A DNA stretch of 43,826 bases from Corallococcus exercitus (lineage in GTDB: Bacteria > Myxococcota > Myxococcia > Myxococcales > Myxococcaceae). The notes beneath the pieces were generated by a model, which saw nothing but the letters and a program-made list of their open reading frames with translations, was not told the DNA's origin and did no database searches. Of this stretch, positions 23,662 through 33,917 are shown piece after piece; the first letter of the stretch is position 1; each line of letters begins with the position of its first letter. The stretch spans positions 1-43,826 of the forward strand of contig NZ_RAVW01000025.1 in assembly GCF_003611585.1 (NCBI RefSeq), written 5' to 3'. A program made the position numbers and the translations under genes.

Positions 23662-25272
23662 CTACCCCACCGGCACCTGCGAAGGGGAGGCAGGCACCTT
23701 CAGGCCCGCGGAGCGCGCCAGCCCCATCACGCCCTCCACGGCGGCGGCGATGTAGCCAAAGGGGTTCGCGCCATCCACCGCCGTCACGTGCACCTCGCCC
23801 ATCTGCTGCTGGAAGGCCGCCGCCACCTGCGGCAGCTGCCTCGCCAACGTCAGCTGGATGACTTCCGGGCTCACCGAGTTCTCGATGTCGCGCAGCGCCT
23901 TCGCGCGCTCCATCTCCAGGTCCTGCTGCGCGCGGGTGCGCCGCAGCTCCAGCTCCGCGATGGCGGCCTCCGCCTCCGCCATGGACTGCTTCGCCAGCAG
24001 CACCTGGAGCCGGGCGGACAGCTGCTCGGCCTCCTGCCGGGCCTCGGCGAGCTGCACCTCGTGACGCGCGGCCTCCGCGTCCTGCTGACGACGCAGCCGC
24101 TCCAGCTCCACCTGCGCCTTGGCGGCCTCGGCCTCCTGCTCCCAGCGCAGCTGCTCCAGTTCACCCTGCGCGCGGTTGTACGCGAGCTGCCGTTCGCTCG
24201 TGAGCCGCGCCTCCTCCAGCCGCGCGTCCGTGGCCAGCGCCTCCAGGCGGGCCTGCTCCTTCAAGGCCTGGGTCCGCGTGCGGACCTCCTCCTGCGCGGT
24301 CAGCTTGGCGAGGGCGACCTCGCGCTCCACGGACGTGCGCTCCGCCTGCTGCTGGCGCACCTGCTCCATCTTCGCCTGGGCCAGCCGCGCCTCCACCGCG
24401 AGCTGCTCCAGCCGCGCCTGTTCGTCCGTGGCCTGGGTGCGCTGGCGGACCTCTTCACGCGCGGCGAGCTTCTGGAGGTTGAGCACGCGCTCGGCCTCCG
24501 TCTCCTCGCGGCGCACGAAGCGCTCCTTGGACAGCTCCGCCTCGCGCGCCTGCCGCTCCTGTTCGCGGCGGAAACGGGCCTGCATGTGCTCGAAGACGGC
24601 GGAGGACAGGACGCGCACATCTTGAATCTCAATCGTGTCCAGAAGCACGCCCCAGCCGGAGTCGGTGCGGTCCTCCAGCCGGCCGCGCCCGGAGAGCACG
24701 GGGGCGATTTCGCGCATCAGCTCCTCCGCGATGCCCTCCTTGCGCCGCGTGAGGCACTCCTCCACGGAGAGGTTCGCCACCAGGCGCCGGGCCGCGCCCA
24801 CGAACATCTCCCCCAGCAGCTCCGCCAGCTTCTCCTGCGCACGCTCCGGGTAGCTGAAGTTGAGCATCCGGAAGGCAATCAGCGGATCCGCGATGCGGTA
24901 CACCGCCAGGCCCGTCACCGCGACGCCCACCTTCTCGCTCGTCACCTGATCCGCGGTGAACTGGAGCCGCTGGATGCTGGTGGGCACGATGGCCACCGAG
25001 TCCCCCGGCAGCTTGAAGCAGCTGGCGCCCTGGCCGCTCACTTCGCGCACGCGGCCGCGGCGCATGTGGATGAGGAACTCGCTGGGCCGCGCGGTGATGA
25101 GGCCCCACTTCTTCACCTTGTCCGGGTCCTCCGCGGGCTTGCCCGCCCGCCACCCGTCCGAGTAGCGGGAGCGCTCCAGGCCTCCCTCCAGGCGGATCAG
25201 CGACGGCCGCCCCATCTCCTGCTGCATGTCCTGGGCGTTGTTCCGGGCCTGCGACTTCGCGTTGGCGCTCAT
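23662..25272 (-). CDS. SPFH/band-7 protein with long charged coiled coil
   Basis: A 536-residue protein. Residues about 50-230 form an SPFH/band-7 domain (WGLITARPSEFLIHMRRGRV, VAVTGLAVYRIADPLIAF, WGVLLDTIEIQDVRVLSSAVFEHMQARF). After this comes about 200 residues of near-continuous heptads rich in Glu, Arg, Gln and Ala, then a C-terminal domain with PEVIQLTLARQLPQVAAAFQQQMGEV. The layout resembles flotillins, but no membrane anchor is visible, so it may assemble on membranes through lipids or a partner. The start is ATG 25272. It is divergent from the isc promoter. Confidence 0.85.
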   Translation of the reverse strand: MSANAKSQARNNAQDMQQEMGRPSLIRLEGGLERSRYSDGWRAGKPAEDPDKVKKWGLITARPSEFLIHMRRGRVREVSGQGASCFKLPGDSVAIVPTSIQRLQFTADQVTSEKVGVAVTGLAVYRIADPLIAFRMLNFSYPERAQEKLAELLGEMFVGAARRLVANLSVEECLTRRKEGIAEELMREIAPVLSGRGRLEDRTDSGWGVLLDTIEIQDVRVLSSAVFEHMQARFRREQERQAREAELSKERFVRREETEAERVLNLQKLAAREEVRQRTQATDEQARLEQLAVEARLAQAKMEQVRQQQAERTSVEREVALAKLTAQEEVRTRTQALKEQARLEALATDARLEEARLTSERQLAYNRAQGELEQLRWEQEAEAAKAQVELERLRRQQDAEAARHEVQLAEARQEAEQLSARLQVLLAKQSMAEAEAAIAELELRRTRAQQDLEMERAKALRDIENSVSPEVIQLTLARQLPQVAAAFQQQMGEVHVTAVDGANPFGYIAAAVEGVMGLARSAGLKVPASPSQVPVG

Positions 25273-25486
25273 GTGTTGGCACCCTCCGCGCTCCCTTCAG
25301 TGCAGGCGCCCGGCCATGTCCTCGGGGACCACGAAACGGGCACTTATGGACGCGCGAAGCGCCGTTTCGGATCACCCCGCTCCATCCCGGCGCGGCCGGA
25401 GTGCTCCACTCCGGAGGAGGGTTGAACCAGGCCGGCCCACCCGCGACCCGGTGCGTCGGAGAAGGAGCATCGCGCCTTATGTTCCC

Positions 25487-25514
25487 TTGACCCGAGGGGG
25501 GTCGATTTTATAAT
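25487..25514 (+). promoter_or_regulatory. Sigma-70-type promoter of the isc operon
   Basis: TTGACC, 16 bases, then TATAAT is a near-perfect housekeeping promoter, unusual for so GC-rich a genome. Transcription should start about 25520, leaving a leader of about 118 nt before iscS. A dyad TTGACC-N7-GGTCGA overlaps the -35. Confidence 0.75.
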
Positions 25515-25533
25515 TGACCAGTCCGGTCCACAT
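25515..25533. promoter_or_regulatory. Candidate operator, IscR/Rrf2-like dyad
   Basis: GACC-N5-GGTC directly follows the -10, so a bound regulator would block the transcription start. Aligned to the E. coli IscR type 1 site it keeps the GAC...GTC core but only about two thirds of positions. No iscR is present in the operon, so the regulator would have to be encoded elsewhere. Confidence 0.4.
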
Positions 25534-25637
25534 TCGTGTGGGCCCATGTAGACCCTGCCGCTGCGCGCGGACCCACCGCGTCGCCGGGGAGCGGAGGGAC
25601 GTTCCACCCTCCCGCGTCACTTCTTTCAGAGGACTTC

Positions 25638-27002
25638 ATGCTGAGCCTGCCCATCTACATGGACAACCACGCGACCACCCCGATGGACCCCCGGGTGCTG
25701 GAAGCCATGTTGCCCTACCTCCGCGAGGACTTCGGCAACGCGGCCAGCCGCAACCATGCGTTCGGCTGGAAGGCCGAGGCCGCGGTGGAGAAGGCACGCC
25801 GGCAGGTGGCGGACCTCATCGGCGCGTCGGAGAAGGAGATCGTCTTCACCTCCGGCGCGACGGAGTCCGACAACCTGGCCATCAAGGGCGTCATCGAGTT
25901 CTACAAGTCCAAGGGCGACCACATCATCACCCTGAAGACCGAGCACAAGGCCGTCCTGGACACCTGCAAGCGCCTGGAGCGCGTGCGCCAGGAGCGGCTG
26001 GACGAGCTCAAGCTGCTGCGCCTGGGCCAGCTGGCCGAGCGCGACGTGTCCGCCGAGGAGCTTCCGGAGCTGGCCGCGAAGTTCAACATCGAGGCCGACG
26101 AGACGTACAAGAAGTGGGCGGAGCTGCCCACCGGCGGCGCGCGCGTCACCTACCTGGACGTGGAGAAGGACGGCCGCGTGAGCCTGGAGAAGCTGGCCGC
26201 GGCGATGACGCCCAAGACGGTGCTCGTCTCCATCATGTTCGCCAACAACGAGATCGGCGTGGTCCAACCGGTGGCGGAGATTGGCAAGCTGTGCCGTGAG
26301 AAGGGCGTCCTCTTCCACTGCGACGCGGTGCAGGGCGTGGGCAAGGTGCCCTTCGACGTGGAGGCCATGCATGTGGACCTGGCCTCCATCAGCGCGCACA
26401 AGATGTATGGCCCCAAGGGCGTGGGCGCGCTCTACGTCCGCCGCAAGCCGCGCGTGCGCATCGCCCCCATGGTGGACGGCGGCGGCCACGAGCGCGGCAT
26501 GCGCAGCGGCACCCTGAACGTGGCGTCCATCGTCGGCTTCGGCGCGGCGGCGGAGGTCGCGAAGAAGGACCTGCCGGAAGAGGCCGCGCGCCTGTTCCGC
26601 CTGCGCGAGCGGCTGCGCACCGGCATCATGGAGCAGCTGGACATGGTGACGGTGAACGGCAGCCTGGAGCACCGCATGCCGGGCAGCCTCAACATCTCCT
26701 TCTCCTACGTGGAGGGCGAGGCCCTGATGATGTCCATCAAGGACGTCGCGGTGTCCTCCGGCTCCGCGTGCACGTCCGCGTCGCTGGAGCCCTCCTACGT
26801 GCTGCGCGCCCTGGGGGTCGAGGAGGACATGGCGCACAGCTCCATCCGCTTCGGCCTGGGCCGCTTCAACACGGAGGAGGAGGTCGACTTCGTCATCCGG
26901 CTGGTGGTGGACAAAGTCCGCAAGTTGCGAGACATGAGCCCCCTGTACGAGATGGCCAAGGAAGGCATCGACCTCAAGAGCATCGAGTGGACCGCCCACT
27001 AG
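25638..27002 (+). CDS. iscS: IscS, cysteine desulfurase with a ~50-residue insertion
   Basis: IscS is the PLP-dependent enzyme that takes sulfur from cysteine for Fe-S cluster assembly. The product has 454 residues, about 50 more than E. coli IscS. Expected features are present: TEHKAV with H103, the PLP Lys K255 in [10 protein letters not shown], and the persulfide loop [21 protein letters not shown] with C378. Residues about 116-166 form a charged helical insertion between the KRLER and ARVTYLD strands. Other parts of the chain align without gaps. The start has AGAGGAC about 5 nt upstream. It is the first gene of the isc operon. Confidence 0.95.
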   Translation: MLSLPIYMDNHATTPMDPRVLEAMLPYLREDFGNAASRNHAFGWKAEAAVEKARRQVADLIGASEKEIVFTSGATESDNLAIKGVIEFYKSKGDHIITLKTEHKAVLDTCKRLERVRQERLDELKLLRLGQLAERDVSAEELPELAAKFNIEADETYKKWAELPTGGARVTYLDVEKDGRVSLEKLAAAMTPKTVLVSIMFANNEIGVVQPVAEIGKLCREKGVLFHCDAVQGVGKVPFDVEAMHVDLASISAHKMYGPKGVGALYVRRKPRVRIAPMVDGGGHERGMRSGTLNVASIVGFGAAAEVAKKDLPEEAARLFRLRERLRTGIMEQLDMVTVNGSLEHRMPGSLNISFSYVEGEALMMSIKDVAVSSGSACTSASLEPSYVLRALGVEEDMAHSSIRFGLGRFNTEEEVDFVIRLVVDKVRKLRDMSPLYEMAKEGIDLKSIEWTAH

Positions 27003-27120
27003 GCGCTCCCCTCCCCCCAAGACTTTCCACCGGGCACGGGAGCCCCCGCCCGCCCGGCCGCGCATCGGTTGTTCCCGGTGCGCATCCGTTCAAGCGTTGT
27101 GCAGAAGGAGCGTGAGACGC

Positions 27121-27513
27121 ATGGCTTACAGCGAGAAGGTCATCGAGCACTACGAGAACCCCCGCAACGTGGGGACGCTCGACAAGAACGACCCGAACGT
27201 CGGCACCGGCCTCGTGGGCGCCCCGGCCTGCGGTGACGTGATGCGGCTCCAGCTGAAGATCAGCGACGCGGGCGTCATTGAAGACGCGCGGTTCAAGACC
27301 TTCGGCTGCGGCTCCGCCATCGCGTCCAGCTCGCTCGTGACCGAGTGGGTGAAGGGCAAGACGGTGGATCAGGCCATGACCATCTCCAACAAGGACGTGG
27401 CCCGGGAGCTGGCGCTGCCCCCGGTGAAGATCCACTGCTCCGTGCTGGCCGAGGACGCCATCAAGGCGGCCATCGAAGACTTCAAGAAGAAGCGCGCGTC
27501 GCGGCAGGCGTAG
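27121..27513 (+). CDS. iscU: IscU, Fe-S cluster scaffold
   Basis: IscU builds the cluster from sulfur delivered by IscS and hands it on with HscA/HscB help. The 130-residue product has the three ligand Cys in PACGD, FGCGSA and HCSVLAED, and the LPPVK motif recognised by HscA. The start MAYSEKVIEHYENPRNVG is typical. A 118-bp gap separates it from iscS; GGAGCGTGAGACGC precedes the ATG. Confidence 0.97.
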   Translation: MAYSEKVIEHYENPRNVGTLDKNDPNVGTGLVGAPACGDVMRLQLKISDAGVIEDARFKTFGCGSAIASSSLVTEWVKGKTVDQAMTISNKDVARELALPPVKIHCSVLAEDAIKAAIEDFKKKRASRQA

Positions 27514-27558
27514 CGTCAAAGAGCTCGCGGCACTTCTTCCAGGAACCGAGGACGACCC

Positions 27559-27942
27559 ATGAACGAGCAGGCCCAGACGACCCAGGCCCCTCAGACGCCC
27601 CCCAAGCCGGCCCCCAAGGGCATTGGCCTGGCGGACAGCGCGGTGGCGCGCCTCAAGCAGCTCCTCGCGGAGCGCCAGACGCCGGACGCCGGCCTGCGCA
27701 TCGCGGTGAAGGGCGGCGGGTGCTCCGGCCTCCAGTACTCCATGGAGTGGTCGGAGAAGTCCCGCGAGCGCGACAAGGTCTTCGAGCGCGACGGCGTGCG
27801 CGTCTTCGTGGACCCGAAGAGCTACCTGTACCTCATCGGCACGGAGCTGGTGTTCGAGCAGACGCTGATGGCGTCCGGCTTCAAGCTGAACAACCCCAAC
27901 GTCAAGGCCGCCTGCGGCTGCGGAGAGAGCTTCTCCGTCTGA
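27559..27942 (+). CDS. iscA: IscA, A-type Fe-S carrier
   Basis: A 127-residue A-type carrier protein. Ligand Cys appear in GGGCSGLQY and the C-terminal CGCGESF. The first 20 residues (MNEQAQTTQAPQTPPKPAPK) form a Pro-rich extension not usual in IscA, probably disordered. It lies between iscU and the operon's internal terminator. Confidence 0.95.
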   Translation: MNEQAQTTQAPQTPPKPAPKGIGLADSAVARLKQLLAERQTPDAGLRIAVKGGGCSGLQYSMEWSEKSRERDKVFERDGVRVFVDPKSYLYLIGTELVFEQTLMASGFKLNNPNVKAACGCGESFSV

Positions 27943-27991
27943 GCCTGAAGCGGCCTTCCCGCCCGCCCCGTGGGTCAGGGAGCGGGCAGCA

Positions 27992-28021
27992 GGGGTCCGG
28001 CCCGGTGCCGGGCCCCTTTTT
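27992..28021 (+). terminator. Intrinsic terminator inside the isc operon
   Basis: GGGGTCCGGC, a five-base loop, and GCCGGGCCCC form a 10-bp stem with one T-G wobble, followed directly by five T. It lies between iscA and hscB and would cut part of the transcripts. That would yield more iscSUA mRNA than hscBA-fdx mRNA. Confidence 0.82.
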
Positions 28022-28048
28022 CGTTTCCCCCATGAGGATGTGCGCACC

Positions 28049-28593
28049 GTGAGGACCCACTTCGACGTGTTCGGGCTGCCCCGCTCCCACGCCGTGGACG
28101 TGCCGGCCCTGGAGAAGCAGTACCGGGAGCTGTCGCTCCAGCTGCACCCGGACCGCGTCGCCCCCGGCAACCCGAAGGAGCGCCTGGCCGCCGTGGAGGG
28201 CACCACCGCCCTCAACGAGGCCTTCAAGACGCTGAAGGACCCGGTGCGCCGCGCCTTCTACCTGCTCAAGCTCCACGGCGTGGACCTGGACCGCGAGGAC
28301 GCGGGCGCCCAGAAGGACATGCCCCTGGCGTTCCTGGAGGAGGTCATGGAGCTGCGCGAGGCCCTGGATGACGCCATGGCGGCGAAGGACCTGCCAAAGG
28401 CCCAGGCCATGGCGAAGGACGTGGCGGGCCGCAAGGCGGCGGCGCTCCAGGAGGCCGTGGCGGCGCTCGGTGCGCTGGAGGGCGCGGGGGATTCGCCGGA
28501 CGGGGTGAGAAAGGCATCGCACGCGCTGGGGCGGGTGCGCTACTTCACGCGCTTCCTCGAGCAGGTGGACGCGTTCGAGGAGGAGGTGCTCGC

Positions 28594-28597
<4 letters not shown>
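28049..28597 (+). CDS. hscB: HscB, J-domain co-chaperone
   Basis: HscB brings IscU to HscA and stimulates its ATPase. The 182-residue product starts at a GTG ([11 protein letters not shown]), with GAGGATG about 11 nt upstream. The earlier in-frame GTG at 28040 is only 2 nt from that site, so 28049 is preferred. The HPD motif is in LQLHPDR. The C-terminal IscU-binding helical bundle follows ([22 protein letters not shown] and on). Its stop overlaps the hscA start. Confidence 0.93.
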
Positions 28598-30438
<1,841 letters not shown>

Positions 30439-30441
30439 GCC

Positions 30442-30819
30442 GTGCCCAAGGTCACCTTCAAGAGCCCCCTGGCGGAGGTCGCCGTGGACGTGCCCCCGGG
30501 CACCACCCTGCTGGACGCCGCGGAGAAGGGCGAGGCCCAGGTGGGCCACAGCTGCGGCGGCGTGTGCGGGTGCTCCACCTGCCATGTCTGGGTCCGCAAG
30601 GGCCTGGACTCGCTGAGCGAGCAGCGGGACGACGAGATGGACCGCCTGGACATGGGCTTCGACGTCCGGCCCTATTCCCGCCTGTCCTGCCAGACGGAGG
30701 TGGGCGGCGAGGACGTCACGGTGGAGATCACCGAGGAGTCCCTGGTCGCCTTCATGGACGAGAACCCGGTCATCCGCCGGCAGCTCGAGTCCGAGGGCCG
30801 CTGGCCGCTGAAGAAGTAG
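30442..30819 (+). CDS. fdx: Adrenodoxin-type [2Fe-2S] ferredoxin of the isc operon
   Basis: A 125-residue ferredoxin that supplies electrons for cluster assembly. Ligand Cys are in SCGGVCGCSTC (C38, C44 and C47, with C42 extra) and LSCQTEVGG (C83). The layout matches Isc ferredoxin, with one extra Cys inside the loop. The start is GTG 30442, 3 bp after hscA. It is the last gene of the operon. Confidence 0.95.
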   Translation: MPKVTFKSPLAEVAVDVPPGTTLLDAAEKGEAQVGHSCGGVCGCSTCHVWVRKGLDSLSEQRDDEMDRLDMGFDVRPYSRLSCQTEVGGEDVTVEITEESLVAFMDENPVIRRQLESEGRWPLKK

Positions 30820-30845
30820 GCCCCGAGGCGGGTTGAAAAAGGGTG

Positions 30846-30874
30846 TTGACCGGGCGGGGGAGGTTCTCTATACG
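30846..30874 (+). promoter_or_regulatory. Promoter of tRNA-Leu
   Basis: TTGACC, 17 bases, then TATACG lies 39 nt upstream of the tRNA. It is close to the housekeeping consensus. Confidence 0.6.
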
Positions 30875-30913
30875 TCTCGCCCATCGCGGCGCCACAAGCG
30901 CCGCGAGCCACCT

Positions 30914-30997
30914 GCCCAGGTGGTGGAATTGGTAGACACACTAGATTCAGGGTCTAGCGCCTGCAAGGGCATGGAGGTTCGAGTCCTCTCCTGGGCA
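30914..30997 (+). tRNA. tRNA-Leu (CAG)
   Basis: An 84-nt class II tRNA. The acceptor stem pairs GCCCAGG with CCTGGGC plus discriminator A. The anticodon stem CTAGA/TCTAG has the loop TTCAGGG, giving anticodon CAG. A variable arm and the GGTTCGAGTCC T-arm follow. CCA is not encoded. Confidence 0.96.
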
Positions 30998-31009
30998 TGA
31001 AGTAAAGAA

Positions 31010-31044
31010 GGGCCCCGACCACAAGTCGGGGCCCTTTTTGTTTT
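31010..31044 (+). terminator. Intrinsic terminator after tRNA-Leu
   Basis: GGGCCCCGAC, a five-base loop, and its exact complement make a 10-bp stem, followed by TTTTTGTTTT. On the minus strand the stem is followed by a weaker T-rich stretch, so it may also serve the convergent UPF0104 gene. Confidence 0.92.
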
Positions 31045-31068
31045 CCCGCCCTGCCCTCTTCGCGGGCC

Positions 31069-32151
31069 TCAGGGCGGCGCGGGTTCCACGGCTTCATGCG
31101 CCACGTGGTGCGCGGCGGCGCTGGCCAGCCGGCCGCCCTTGCGCAGGTCGCGGATCCGCAGATTGGAGCGGTGCACGCACCAGGCGCCCACGGCCACCTG
31201 GCTGATGACGGTGCCCAGGTGGGTGAGCGTGGCGAAGGCCGCCGCGTCCTCCGGGTTGGAGCCCAGCGCGCGCGCCGCCCAGCTGGTCACGAAGTAGTAG
31301 ATGCCCATGCCCGCCGGGACGCCCGGCAGGGACTGCCCCAGGGAGATGGCGCCCAGCACCACCGCTCCCGCGAAGAGCCCCCCGGGGATGTGCACGCCGT
31401 GCAGCGCCAGGCCGTACGCCAGCGCGGAGGCGAACACCGGGAAGATGGAGAAGAAGAACACCCTCGCCATGCCCTTGAAGCTGCGCGCGGTGCCCAGGCC
31501 CTCGCCCACGTGGCTGAGGAAGCTGTCCACGCGGGGCATGGTGTGGCGCTGGTGCAGCCAGCGGCCCAGCGGCGCCGCCCAGTGGGCCAGGAGCACCACC
31601 AGGGCCACCAGGCCGATGCACAGCGACAGCGCCACGTGCAGCTCCGTCCGGAAGTGGGCCATCGTCGCGCCGAAGGGCCCCAGGAAGGACAGGGCCACCA
31701 GCAGCATCAGGCAGGCAAACTCCATCAGCTTGCACACGCCCACGGAGCCCAGGCTCCGGATGAAGGGGAGTTTGTGCGTGCGCGACAGCAGGAAGGAGCG
31801 CGTCACCTCCCCCAGCTTCCCCGGCAGCGCGTTGTGGACGAAGACGCCGATGCCGACCATCAGGAAGCGGTCCTTGAACGGGATGGGCTTGCGCAGCGTG
31901 GCCTGCCACTGCACCGCTCGCAGCGGCACGAGCGACGCCTGCAGCAGCATGAACGGCACCAGCCACACCAGGTGCCCCGGCAGGTCGCGGACGAACTTCC
32001 CCAGCGGGAAGCGCGGAATCAACAGCGACCCGGGCCCGTGCAGGTTCCACTTGAAGAACGCGGTGGAGAGCAGCAGCACGGACAGGACGAGTCCCACCAC
32101 CGCGCCCAGCACCTTCAGCCACGTGCGTCCACCGGCGTTGGGAAGCCGCAT
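31069..32151 (-). CDS. UPF0104 / LPG-synthase-type integral membrane protein
   Basis: A 360-residue protein of about eight membrane helices from the UPF0104 family, which contains the membrane half of lysylphosphatidylglycerol synthase (MprF) and many flippase-like proteins. Typical motifs are FVHNALPGKLGEVTR and SLPGVPAGMGIYYF. It lacks the soluble LysX-type synthase domain, so lysyl transfer is not supported and lipid transport is more likely. The ATG at 32151 is chosen because GGGGAGG lies directly upstream. The gene begins 20 bp after the phosphodiesterase gene, probably in one transcript. Confidence 0.85.
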   Translation of the reverse strand: MRLPNAGGRTWLKVLGAVVGLVLSVLLLSTAFFKWNLHGPGSLLIPRFPLGKFVRDLPGHLVWLVPFMLLQASLVPLRAVQWQATLRKPIPFKDRFLMVGIGVFVHNALPGKLGEVTRSFLLSRTHKLPFIRSLGSVGVCKLMEFACLMLLVALSFLGPFGATMAHFRTELHVALSLCIGLVALVVLLAHWAAPLGRWLHQRHTMPRVDSFLSHVGEGLGTARSFKGMARVFFFSIFPVFASALAYGLALHGVHIPGGLFAGAVVLGAISLGQSLPGVPAGMGIYYFVTSWAARALGSNPEDAAAFATLTHLGTVISQVAVGAWCVHRSNLRIRDLRKGGRLASAAAHHVAHEAVEPAPP

Positions 32152-32171
32152 GGTCCTCCCCTTCATCATGG

Positions 32172-33764
32172 TCAATGCAGGATCCGCGGTGAGCCGGTGT
32201 CCAGGTAGGCCTCCGCCAGCCGCTCGTGCAGCCGCGCGCAGTGGCTGAGGCCGGACAGGTCCACCGGGCCGTTGGCGGGCCACATCACCAGGCTGTCGGA
32301 CTCCACGCGCGTGAGGCCGCCGTGCGAGCCGAACTCCCACGCGAAGCCCACCGTGCCGCCCTTCTGGACGGCTTCACCGAAGAGGACCAGGTCGCCCGCG
32401 GTGTCCATGCGCGGCAGCCCGTGGAGGAAGTCCGCCACGGCGCGCCGGCTGTACTCGGTGGTGAGCGGCGCGCGGTCCAGGTCCGCCGCGCCGTAGACGC
32501 CCCCGCCCATCACCACGACGGCTTCCGCGCCCCGGCGCATCGCCACCATGCCGATGTCCGGGTTGTTCGTCGCCCGCGCCAGCACCTCCGGGTGCCGCGC
32601 CAGCAGTTCGCGCGCCTCCAGCGGCGCGGGCCGTCCGCTCAGGTACACGTGGGCGAAGTTGCCCGCCTCCACCACCACGGGGATGAAGGGCTCGCGCGCG
32701 GCGGTGTCCGGTGCCGGGGGCGCGCGGCCATCCAGCAGGCCCCGGCGCACGTCGTCCTTCAGCGGCGGCACCTCGCCCTCGAAGAGGACGGCCTCCAGGC
32801 GCCGGCCCTGGCGCTGCTCCAGGGGCAGGCTGTCCACGTGGCCGTGGTCGGATAGGAGGATGACGTCGTAGGGCTCCGGCGCGGCACGGGCCACGGCGAA
32901 CAGCTCCGCGAGCGACGCGTCCACCCGGTGCAGCTCCTGCATCGCCAGCTCCGAGCGAGGGCCCCGGCGGTGCGCCACCTCATCGTAGTTGCCGTAGACC
33001 AGGTAGATGAGCGGCACGCCGCGCACCATGTCCACCAGGGACTTGGTGTGCGCGAAGCTCCAGCCCAACCGCTGGAGGAGGATGCGGCTCACGAGGAAGC
33101 CCTGCTCATGGCGCCAGTCGTTGAGGGTGCGCGCCCACTGGCGCACCTCGCGCACGGCCTGCCAGGACTCCATGCCGAAGGAACGCAGGAAGTCCCATGC
33201 GCCCTTCGTGCGCGCGGACCCCAGGCCCTGCATCTCGTACGCGAACGAGCGCGCCATGAGCTTGAAGCTCGACAGCGTGCTCATGCACATGCGGTTCATG
33301 GCGCCCGCGTGGAAGAGCGAGAAGTAGGTGTGGCCGCCGTGGTCCAGCAGGCTCGTGCGGCCATGGCCGCGCAGGCGCGCGTCGATGGCCATCGCGTCGC
33401 CCGGCGTGTTCATCTGCACCTTGCGGCCGAGCGCGCGGTCGTACCAGCTGTAGCCCGGCAGGTTGGGGTGTTGCAGCCCGTAGAGCAGCCCCGCCTGGAA
33501 GAAGGGTGTGGACGTGGGTGCGCCCCAGAACGCGTTCTCCAGGTGATACGCGCCAGAGCGGACCAGCTGTGCGACAAAGGGCATCCGCCCGGTGACAATG
33601 GCCTCGTCGAGGAGCGCCTTGGGCACCCCGTCCAGGTGGACGAGCAGAGCGTTCCGGGGCCGACGGGCCGCCGCTGGCGGAACTTTCGAGCCAATCCTCC
33701 GGACGAGGGTATTCGCCCAGTTTCGTGAATTCTCGCTGACAAGCTCGTTGAGACTTTCGCGCAC
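32172..33764 (-). CDS. Alkaline-phosphatase-fold phosphodiesterase-like protein
   Basis: A 530-residue protein with an alkaline-phosphatase-superfamily fold of the type I phosphodiesterase/nucleotide pyrophosphatase kind. Signs are the N-terminal LLVHLDGVPKALLDE with a metal Asp, the nucleophile region WGAPTSTPFFQAG with Thr/Ser, a central YLVYGNYDEVAHRRG with Asp and His, and LLSDHGHVDSLP with Asp and His. No signal peptide is seen. The start is GTG 33764 with GGGGGAG 8 nt upstream. It probably cleaves or transfers a phosphate on a lipid head group or glycan, in partnership with the UPF0104 gene that follows; the substrate is unknown. Confidence 0.75.
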   Translation of the reverse strand: MRESLNELVSENSRNWANTLVRRIGSKVPPAAARRPRNALLVHLDGVPKALLDEAIVTGRMPFVAQLVRSGAYHLENAFWGAPTSTPFFQAGLLYGLQHPNLPGYSWYDRALGRKVQMNTPGDAMAIDARLRGHGRTSLLDHGGHTYFSLFHAGAMNRMCMSTLSSFKLMARSFAYEMQGLGSARTKGAWDFLRSFGMESWQAVREVRQWARTLNDWRHEQGFLVSRILLQRLGWSFAHTKSLVDMVRGVPLIYLVYGNYDEVAHRRGPRSELAMQELHRVDASLAELFAVARAAPEPYDVILLSDHGHVDSLPLEQRQGRRLEAVLFEGEVPPLKDDVRRGLLDGRAPPAPDTAAREPFIPVVVEAGNFAHVYLSGRPAPLEARELLARHPEVLARATNNPDIGMVAMRRGAEAVVVMGGGVYGAADLDRAPLTTEYSRRAVADFLHGLPRMDTAGDLVLFGEAVQKGGTVGFAWEFGSHGGLTRVESDSLVMWPANGPVDLSGLSHCARLHERLAEAYLDTGSPRILH

Positions 33765-33917
33765 GTTGACGGCTCCCCCATCCCCCAAGGCAAAATGGGC
33801 ATTCAGGGGGACAGGAGCTTCCGAGGCCGCGTTGCTCTCTTGGAGAGCAGGCGGGCGGAATGGGTTCCTGTCCCGGGCTGGAATCGATGCGCCCCCTCGG
33901 GGCTTCACGGGGTTTCG
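33765..33917. other. Divergent promoter region with small inverted repeat
   Basis: The region separates the phosphodiesterase and Omp85 genes. GCTCTC-TTG-GAGAGC at 33834-33848 is a small inverted repeat that may be an operator. I see no clear -35/-10 pair. Confidence 0.35.

Larger units (their letters stand above)
25273..25637. other. Intergenic region holding the isc promoter
   Basis: No gene is seen in these 365 bp. The right part carries the isc promoter and two dyads listed separately. The left part probably includes the promoter of the divergent SPFH gene, but I find no clear -35/-10 there. Confidence 0.5.
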
